A stretch of DNA of 13,427 nucleotides from an uncultured Collinsella sp. (GTDB taxonomy: Bacteria; Actinomycetota; Coriobacteriia; Coriobacteriales; Coriobacteriaceae), in the NCBI GenBank assembly GCA_934630735.1, contig CAKTWK010000046.1:1-13427 (forward strand). Direction: 5' to 3'. The notes beneath the pieces were generated by a model. That model was given only the letters and a program-made list of their open reading frames with translations, searched no databases and was not told the DNA's origin. The position numbers were made by a program, and so were the translations under genes. Below are positions 7,764 to 13,427 of this stretch, piece after piece (the stretch's first letter is position 1; each line of letters opens with the position of its first letter).

Positions 7764-9371
7764 CTATCCGCATACTCCGCATTTGGCGCAGGCAGAAAGC
7801 GCGGCCGGGGCTTGAGCGATACCGCCCTTGGCCGTCTCGCGCAGGGTTGCCGGTAGGGCGTGGCCCACCGAGAGCATCACATGCGCCATCTGGTCAAACG
7901 GCACCAGGCTCTTGATGCCGGCGAGCGCGAGCTGGGCCGAGCTGAAGGCCGCTGCCACGCCGATGGCATTGCGGTTTTGGCACGGCACCTCGACCAGTCC
8001 GCCCACGGGGTCGCAAACGAGGCCCAGCAGGTTGCTCAGCGCGATGGAACTGGCGTCGAGTGCCTGCTCGGGGGTGCCGCCGAGCATCTGCACCAGCGCG
8101 GCAGCGGCCATGGCGGCGGCACTTCCCACCTCGGCTTGGCAGCCGCCCTCGGCGCCGGCGACGCAAGCACTCGTGGTGAGGTTGAGGCCGATGGCGGCGG
8201 CGCAGTAGAGAGCGTCCATGACCTGCTCGTCATCGAGCTGCAGGTGGTCAGCCAGCGCTAGCACGCAGCCGGGCACGACACCCGCGGAGCCGGCCGTGGG
8301 GGCGGCGACGATCACGCCCATAGTGGCGGAGCGCTCGAGCACGGCCATCGCGCGGGCCACGGCATCGGTCTGAACGGTGCCCATTAAACTGGAGCTCAGG
8401 TCGTTGCGGCCGGTTGCATCGACGAGTTTGGCCTCGCCGCCTATGAGCCCGCCGAGCGAGCGCTGCGGATTGGCGATGGGGGCCGTGGTCTCCTCGCGCA
8501 TGACGTCGAGCACGCGGCGCATTGCGGCGACGGCGTGGGCCTCGCCGGTCAGATGCGCCTCGCGCACGGCCATGACGGCGCCGATGTTGAGTTCCAGCTC
8601 CTTGCAGGCGTCGAGCAGCTGCTCGCCGTCATCGAAGATCTCCTTGGCCGAGACGCCGGGGGAGAGTGACGATGCCGAGCCCGGGAGTTCAATAAAGGTG
8701 GCGTAGTCGACGTTGTCGAGTTTACGCAGCATAGGGATTACGGTGTCGTCGGGCGTGCCGTCGGTCTCAAAGACGGAGTAGGCCTGGCCGCCCACCTCGG
8801 TGCGATAGGTGCGGCAAAACGCGATGTTCACGTGTGCGTAGGCGAGCAGATTCGTGAGTGCGGCGAGTACGCCTGGGACGTCCTGGTGCGCTACGAAGAG
8901 CGTGGAGTACATGCCCGAGATGTCGACGCCGACGCCATTGATGCGGCTGATGCGCATCTTGCCGCCGCCCAGGCTCTCGCCGCGGACCTGCGCCGTGGCG
9001 CCCCTGTCGTCGACCATGTCGATATCGACGGTGTTGGGATGGATGGAAGCGTCGTCGCCCTTGATGTCAAAGTGATAATCGAGGCCCTGCTCGCGCGCGA
9101 GGTCGAAGGCCTGCTTGATATTCTCGTCGTCGGTGTCGAGGCCCAGGATGCCCGCGACGAGCGCGCGGTCGGTGCCGTGGCCGCGGTAGGTGTGGGCGAA
9201 GGAGTTCCACAGGCCAAAGGTGACCTTGGTGATGCGGCCCTCGAGCAGGCTGGCGGCCACCTGGGCGCAGCGCAGGGCGCCGGCGGTGTGCGACGAGCTA
9301 GGGCCGACCATGATGGGACCCAAGATCTCGAATGCCGAGGTCGTAGCTAGTGTTTGCGGCTTGCCTGCCAT
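7764..9371 (-). CDS. sdaA: L-serine ammonia-lyase (L-serine dehydratase), iron-sulfur dependent, single chain with ACT domain
   Basis: A 535-residue enzyme that deaminates L-serine to pyruvate and ammonia in the cytosol using an oxygen-sensitive [4Fe-4S] cluster. The N-terminal beta region (about 12-155) has the GPSSSHTAG motif (23-31). An ACT regulatory domain follows (about 155-230: VPGVLAALTNLLAYAHVNI). The catalytic alpha region runs from about 245 to 520. Cluster cysteines are Cys411, Cys453 and Cys464; their spacings of 42 and 11 residues equal those I recall for Cys343/385/396 of the Legionella enzyme. The tail ends in Cys528, Cys531 and Cys534, offering a fourth ligand. Beta, ACT and alpha in one chain contrasts with the two-subunit Bacillus form. 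Start set at 9371 because AAAGGAG lies five bases upstream; the frame stays open to 9584 but only through a structured leader. Confidence 0.95.
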   Translation of the reverse strand: MAGKPQTLATTSAFEILGPIMVGPSSSHTAGALRCAQVAASLLEGRITKVTFGLWNSFAHTYRGHGTDRALVAGILGLDTDDENIKQAFDLAREQGLDYHFDIKGDDASIHPNTVDIDMVDDRGATAQVRGESLGGGKMRISRINGVGVDISGMYSTLFVAHQDVPGVLAALTNLLAYAHVNIAFCRTYRTEVGGQAYSVFETDGTPDDTVIPMLRKLDNVDYATFIELPGSASSLSPGVSAKEIFDDGEQLLDACKELELNIGAVMAVREAHLTGEAHAVAAMRRVLDVMREETTAPIANPQRSLGGLIGGEAKLVDATGRNDLSSSLMGTVQTDAVARAMAVLERSATMGVIVAAPTAGSAGVVPGCVLALADHLQLDDEQVMDALYCAAAIGLNLTTSACVAGAEGGCQAEVGSAAAMAAAALVQMLGGTPEQALDASSIALSNLLGLVCDPVGGLVEVPCQNRNAIGVAAAFSSAQLALAGIKSLVPFDQMAHVMLSVGHALPATLRETAKGGIAQAPAALSACAKCGVCG

Positions 9372-9396
9372 GGCTTCTCCTTTGCCTTGTCTCGTC

Positions 9397-9517
9397 GTCC
9401 CGAGGGGCGGGGCATAAGGTCGCCTGCTCGGACAGTCCTGCTCGCACGGAGAGCACATTAAGTGCTCTCCGGCTCGTGCGGAACTCGCGATCGACCTTAT
9501 GCCCCGCCCCTCAGGAC
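9397..9517. repeat. Long inverted repeat with inner hairpin in the sdaA leader (IR2)
   Basis: Arms 9397-9422 and 9492-9517 (26 nt each) pair along their whole length with a single C·A mismatch, which becomes G·U in reverse-strand RNA. They contain GGGGCGGGGCATAAGGTCG and its complement. Within the 69-nt spacer is a second hairpin: GGAGAGCAC (9448-9456), loop ATTAA, GTGCTCTCC (9462-9470), extended by CGCAC/GTGCG (9443-9447/9476-9480). In sdaA mRNA this would end about 14 nt before the ribosome-binding site. It has no T-run and so is not a standard terminator. It may control translation or stability, or be a dispersed palindromic repeat. Confidence 0.85.
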
Positions 9518-9607
9518 TAAGGATACATGGTAGAAGTGCGTGTGCTGCAAAATTCATTAGCTGGTGACGTGTCTTGCATTGCATATCGAAACATCTTCAT
9601 CTCCTTT

Positions 9608-9647
9608 AAATAAAAAAGAAGTACCGGTTGGGGCCGGTACTTCTTTT
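9608..9647 (-). terminator. Intrinsic terminator of metK
   Basis: A perfect 14-bp stem AAAAGAAGTACCGG (9614-9627) / CCGGTACTTCTTTT (9634-9647) with a six-base loop. Read on the reverse strand it is followed by a long T-tract (complement of the A-run 9608-9617). It lies about 40 nt past the metK stop, so metK is not cotranscribed with sdaA. The run of T on the forward side could make it bidirectional, but no forward gene needs it. Confidence 0.93.
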
Positions 9648-9684
9648 GGTGCGTTTTTATTTGGGTGTGGCTTTTCTTGCCAGC

Positions 9685-10965
<1,281 letters not shown>

Positions 10966-11032
10966 GATTGTCCTTTCATAAACGTGTCCCGGCGACCGTT
11001 ACCATTCCGCCGAGCTCTATATGCAAGGGCAC

Positions 11033-11038
11033 ATCATA
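11033..11038 (-). promoter_or_regulatory. Candidate -10 box of metK
   Basis: On the reverse strand TATGAT lies at 11038-11033, giving a leader of about 60 nt to ATG 10965. No convincing -35 is present. An alternative -10 is TATAGA closer to the gene. The box lies just outside the inverted repeat at 11071-11193, so that element would be immediately upstream of this promoter. Confidence 0.3.
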
Positions 11039-11070
11039 TCGCGTAAATCAAACATTCACACCCTTTCCGC

Positions 11071-11193
11071 ACCTACTCATTGGGGACAGACTTATATGAG
11101 TAGCCTTGCGTCACTTAGGAACGTTCCTTTTCTGTCGTCTCCGAAGAGTGTCCCCAAAGACTACTCATTTAAGTCTGTCCCCAATGAGTGGGT
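11071..11193. repeat. BIME-like paired-hairpin inverted repeat between metK and gltX (IR3)
   Basis: Arms 11071-11103 and 11161-11193 (33 nt each) are complementary with one mismatch and one G·T pair, separated by 57 nt. Each arm is also a hairpin by itself: CTACTCAT (11073-11080) with ATGAGTAG (11096-11103), and CTACTCAT (11161-11168) with ATGAGTGG (11184-11191), both around a 15-nt loop holding GGGGACAGACTT or its complement. The spacer contains a perfect palindrome AGGAACGTTCCT (11118-11129) and an extra TGTCCCC (11149-11155). Two inverted hairpin units make it resemble REP/BIME elements. It occupies the divergent gap between the metK and gltX promoters. Shared words with the element at 12824-12929 suggest a common family. 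Confidence 0.85.
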
Positions 11194-11202
11194 CGGTGCC
11201 CT

Positions 11203-11233
11203 TTGTGCGGAGGTTGCTTTGTTGCTTTATACT
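11203..11233 (+). promoter_or_regulatory. Probable promoter of gltX
   Basis: A good -10 TATACT lies at 11228-11233. The best -35 is TTGTGC (11203-11208), with a long 19-bp spacer. Transcription would start near 11240, giving a leader of about 34 nt. The -35 starts 10 bp after the inverted repeat 11071-11193. Confidence 0.45.
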
Positions 11234-11273
11234 GATGCGGTTAGACATCCATCCTGCAATCGAGGAGATTTCC

Positions 11274-12749
11274 ATGGCATCAGACGTTCGCGTCCGCTTT
11301 GCACCCTCACCCACGGGCAAGCTGCACATCGGCGGCGCCCGCACCGCTATCTATAACTGGGCTTTCGCCCGCGCAAACGGCGGCACGTTCATCCTGCGCA
11401 TCGACGACACCGACCCCACCCGTTCCACCGACGAGAACACGCAGATCATTCTGCGCGCCATGCGTTGGCTTGGCCTGGACTGGGACGAGGGTCCCGAGGT
11501 GGGCGGCGACTATGGCCCCTATGCCCAGACCGAGCGCCTGGACCTATACAAGCAGGCCGCCCAGAAGCTTTGGGACGAGGGCAAGGCCTATCCCTGCTTC
11601 TGCACCAAGGAGCAGCTCGACGCCGACCGTAAGGCCGCGCAGGAGCGCAAGGACCCCTTCCAGGGCTATCAGCGTCGCTGCCGCGATCTTGATCCCGAGG
11701 AGGCCCGTCGCCGCATCGAGGCCGGCGAGCCCTACGTCTTGCGCATCAAGGTGCCCGAGGACCGCGGCGACGTCGTCATCCACGACGCCGTCCACGGCGA
11801 GGTGACCTTCGATGCCAAGGAGCTCGACGACTTTGTCATCTTCCGCTCCGACGGCACGCCCACGTACAACTTCGCGACCGTCGTCGACGACGCCATGATG
11901 AAGATCACCCACGTCATCCGCGGCGACGATCACCTTTCCAACACCCCGCGCCAGGTCATGGTCTACGAGGCCCTCGGCGCGCCCGTGCCCACGTTTGCCC
12001 ACATCTCCATGATTCTGGGCGCCGACGGAAAGAAGCTCTCCAAGCGCCACGGTGCCACCTCGGTGGAGGAGTACCGCGACGCCGGTTACCTGTCCGATGC
12101 CTTCGTCAACTACCTGGCGCTGCTTGGTTGGTCGCTCGACGGCGAGACTACGATCATCCCGCGCGATGTCCTGGCCAGCAAGTTCTCGCTCGACCGCATC
12201 TCCAAGAACCCGGCGACCTTCGACCCCAAGAAGCTCGACTGGGTCAATGCCGAGTACATCAACGGCATGTCCGACGCCCAGTTTGCCGACGAGATCATGG
12301 TCCCCGAGCTGCATGAGGCGGGTCTCATCGAGGGTAACGTCGAGTACGGCGAGGACTGGATCGACGCGCTTGCCGCCATCGTCAAGCCGCGCACCAAGAT
12401 GCCGGCCGACGCCGTTACCGTTGCCGCCCCCATCTTTGCCACGGCCGAGACGCTCGAGTATGACGAGAAGTCTGTCAACAAGGGCCTGGCCAAGGAGGGC
12501 ATGGGTTCCATTCTGGACGCCGCCAAGGCCGCGCTCGAGGGCGTGGACGAGTGGACAGCCGCGAACATCGACGCTGCGCTTGAGCCGCTGCCCGAGCAGA
12601 TGGACCTCAAGAAGCGCGTGGTGTTCCAGGCCGTGCGCGTCGCCGTCTGCGGCAACATGGTGAGCCCTCCGCTGGGCGAGACCATGGCGCTCGTCGGCCG
12701 CGACGACTGCCTGGCGCGTATCGACCGCGCCCGCACGATGGCGCTGTAA
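11274..12749 (+). CDS. gltX: Glutamyl-tRNA synthetase
   Basis: A 491-residue class I aminoacyl-tRNA synthetase that charges tRNA-Glu with glutamate. The nucleotide-binding signature is PSPTGKLHIGG (11-21, HIGH equivalent) and the KMSKS equivalent is KLSKR (254-258). A zinc-type pattern Cys108-x-Cys110 ... Tyr132-xxx-Cys136 matches the metal site of the E. coli enzyme. The C-terminal half (about 320-491) is the anticodon-binding region. Start set at ATG 11274 with GAGGAG six bases upstream; the open frame continues upstream to 11106 but only into the promoter and repeat. Whether it also charges tRNA-Gln, as in bacteria that use GatCAB, cannot be decided here. A single gene with its own promoter and terminator. 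Confidence 0.98.
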   Translation: MASDVRVRFAPSPTGKLHIGGARTAIYNWAFARANGGTFILRIDDTDPTRSTDENTQIILRAMRWLGLDWDEGPEVGGDYGPYAQTERLDLYKQAAQKLWDEGKAYPCFCTKEQLDADRKAAQERKDPFQGYQRRCRDLDPEEARRRIEAGEPYVLRIKVPEDRGDVVIHDAVHGEVTFDAKELDDFVIFRSDGTPTYNFATVVDDAMMKITHVIRGDDHLSNTPRQVMVYEALGAPVPTFAHISMILGADGKKLSKRHGATSVEEYRDAGYLSDAFVNYLALLGWSLDGETTIIPRDVLASKFSLDRISKNPATFDPKKLDWVNAEYINGMSDAQFADEIMVPELHEAGLIEGNVEYGEDWIDALAAIVKPRTKMPADAVTVAAPIFATAETLEYDEKSVNKGLAKEGMGSILDAAKAALEGVDEWTAANIDAALEPLPEQMDLKKRVVFQAVRVAVCGNMVSPPLGETMALVGRDDCLARIDRARTMAL

Positions 12750-12772
12750 TCGCTGCGCAAACGTTTGTATCC

Positions 12773-12805
12773 GAGCCCCGTTCACACGAGCGGGGCTCTT
12801 GTTTC
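12773..12805 (+). terminator. Intrinsic terminator of gltX
   Basis: The stem GAGCCCCGTTC (12773-12783) / GAGCGGGGCTC (12788-12798) gives 11 pairs including one G·U, with loop ACAC and the T-rich tail TTGTTTC. It begins 23 nt after the gltX stop and separates gltX from priA. Confidence 0.9.
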
Positions 12806-12823
12806 TGTATCGATGAGCGGGTT

Positions 12824-12929
12824 GCTGGGACAAAATAATCAGTAGTGTTTGTCCCATGTTCGAGTGATGCAACAAGCTCGACATTCGTAACGTCCATGGG
12901 ACAAACACTACTGATTATTTTGTCCCAGC
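12824..12929. repeat. Perfect 35-bp inverted repeat made of paired hairpins (IR4)
   Basis: Arms 12824-12858 and 12895-12929 are perfectly complementary over all 35 bases, with a 36-nt spacer. Each arm is also a hairpin: TGGGACAAA (12826-12834) pairs with TTTGTCCCA (12848-12856), and again at 12897-12905 with 12919-12927, each around a 13-nt loop. The 9-mer therefore occurs four times in alternating orientation. It lies after the gltX terminator and ends 30 nt before the priA ATG. No T-run follows, and the gltX terminator lies just before it. The layout is like a REP/BIME element; any effect on priA expression is unknown. Confidence 0.9.
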
Positions 12930-12959
12930 CCTTTCAGGTCCGTTCGTTAGAGGTGGTGT

Positions 12960-13427
12960 ATGGCTCAACAACTGTCGCTGTTTGCTTCGCCGGAACCGGA
13001 GGAGGCTCCGGTGAAGCCCGTGCCTGCCGCTGCCCTGGTTCAACCTAAGCCTGCACCTGAGCCTATTGCCGCCTACGCGAACGTTGTCCTTGACATTCCC
13101 ACCCGCGCGCTGTCCGAGCCGTTTGCTTACGGCATTGCGCAGTCCCTTGCTAATGAGGCCCAGATCGGGTCTACGGTCCTGGTCCACTTTGGTAACCGTG
13201 CTGCCGCGGGCTATATCGTCGACATTGCGCCTGAGCTGGGCGACCTGCAAGGCAACAACGCCCTCGACCTTTCGCGCATTAAGCCCGTCGAAGCCATCCT
13301 CAGCAAACCGCTCTTTACCGCCGAGGCTGCTCGTATCGCACGCTGGATGAGCCGCGAGTACGTTGCGACGCTTTCTGAGTGCCTGCGCCTGTTCTTGCCC
13401 CCGGGCGGCAGCCCGCGTGTGATCAAG
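12960..13427 (+). CDS. priA: Primosomal protein N' (PriA), N-terminal part; cut by window end
   Basis: An open frame of 156 codons running off the window with no stop. PriA is the helicase that reloads the replisome at stalled forks. What is visible is a Pro/Ala-rich leader (about 1-38) and then the DNA 3'-end-binding domain (about 40-140), with VVLDIPTRALSEPFAYGI and GSTVLVHFGNRAAAGYIVDI, which are characteristic of PriA. The helicase motifs and zinc cysteines would lie beyond the edge. The ATG at 12960 has AGAGGTG just upstream. The leader before the 3'-end-binding domain is longer than in E. coli PriA, where that domain starts almost at the N-terminus. No clear promoter is visible between the inverted repeat and the gene. 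Confidence 0.9.
   Translation, partial: MAQQLSLFASPEPEEAPVKPVPAAALVQPKPAPEPIAAYANVVLDIPTRALSEPFAYGIAQSLANEAQIGSTVLVHFGNRAAAGYIVDIAPELGDLQGNNALDLSRIKPVEAILSKPLFTAEAARIARWMSREYVATLSECLRLFLPPGGSPRVIK

Noticed and set aside
5943..7856. A 637-codon forward open frame opposite the L,D-transpeptidase gene
   Set aside because: It lies entirely antisense to a gene with clear catalytic motifs. The product has no recognisable domain and is the kind of long shadow frame that high-GC codon bias creates.
9372..9584. An N-terminal extension of the serine dehydratase to 9584
   Set aside because: The extra frame runs through the inverted repeat and has no ribosome-binding site, whereas ATG 9371 has a good one and begins right before the conserved domain.
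10966..11040. A SAM riboswitch upstream of metK
   Set aside because: The predicted leader is only about 60 nt, and I do not find SAM-I core sequence or a leader terminator. Only a weak CGGCG/CGCCG stem is present.
11106..11273. An N-terminal extension of glutamyl-tRNA synthetase to 11106
   Set aside because: It would begin inside the repeat element and upstream of the likely promoter. ATG 11274 has GAGGAG at a normal distance and gives the standard N-terminus.
11544..12908. A 454-codon reverse open frame opposite gltX
   Set aside because: It is antisense to an unmistakable glutamyl-tRNA synthetase and its start region falls in the inverted repeat downstream. No ribosome-binding site or domain supports it.

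Overview
The window looks like chromosomal DNA from a high-GC gut actinobacterium of the Coriobacteriia, most likely Collinsella or a close relative. That placement is an inference from base composition, codon use and protein style, not from a database match. Nearly all of it is ordinary housekeeping and envelope sequence. I see no phage, insertion-sequence transposase, CRISPR array or toxin-antitoxin pair.

Layout: a tRNA-Glu(CUC) with its own terminator opens the window (1-123). Two forward genes follow: a multi-pass membrane protein of the lysylphosphatidylglycerol-synthase transmembrane / UPF0104 type (229-1533) and a TetR-family regulator (1652-2263). They converge on a reverse-strand block. 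In transcription order that block begins with metK (SAM synthetase, 10965-9685, with a strong terminator), then sdaA (single-chain iron-sulfur L-serine dehydratase, 9371-7764), an L,D-transpeptidase (7646-5901), and a tightly overlapped three-gene MacB/YknXYZ-type ABC exporter: adaptor, ATPase, permease (5771-2366). metK diverges from gltX (glutamyl-tRNA synthetase, 11274-12749). gltX is followed by a terminator and the 5' part of priA (12960 to the window edge).

Several genes share themes: peptidoglycan cross-linking (L,D-transpeptidase), export (ABC system), lipid or membrane biology (UPF0104), serine and methionine-cycle metabolism (sdaA, metK), and Glu-tRNA charging (tRNA-Glu and gltX at opposite ends). 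Only the ABC exporter is a clear operon, with TAATG and ATGA stop/start overlaps.

The most unusual content is non-coding. Four intergenic gaps hold long inverted repeats with arms of about 26-35 bp: 2276-2361, 9397-9517, 11071-11193 and 12824-12929. In the last two, each arm is itself a 31-nt hairpin unit, giving a pair of inverted hairpins, as in bacterial REP/BIME elements. The two also share the words CTACT(C/G)ATT and TGTCCC although the rest has diverged, which suggests one dispersed repeat family. These two elements sit on either side of gltX. A fifth, smaller palindrome overlaps the likely promoter of the ABC exporter and may be an operator.
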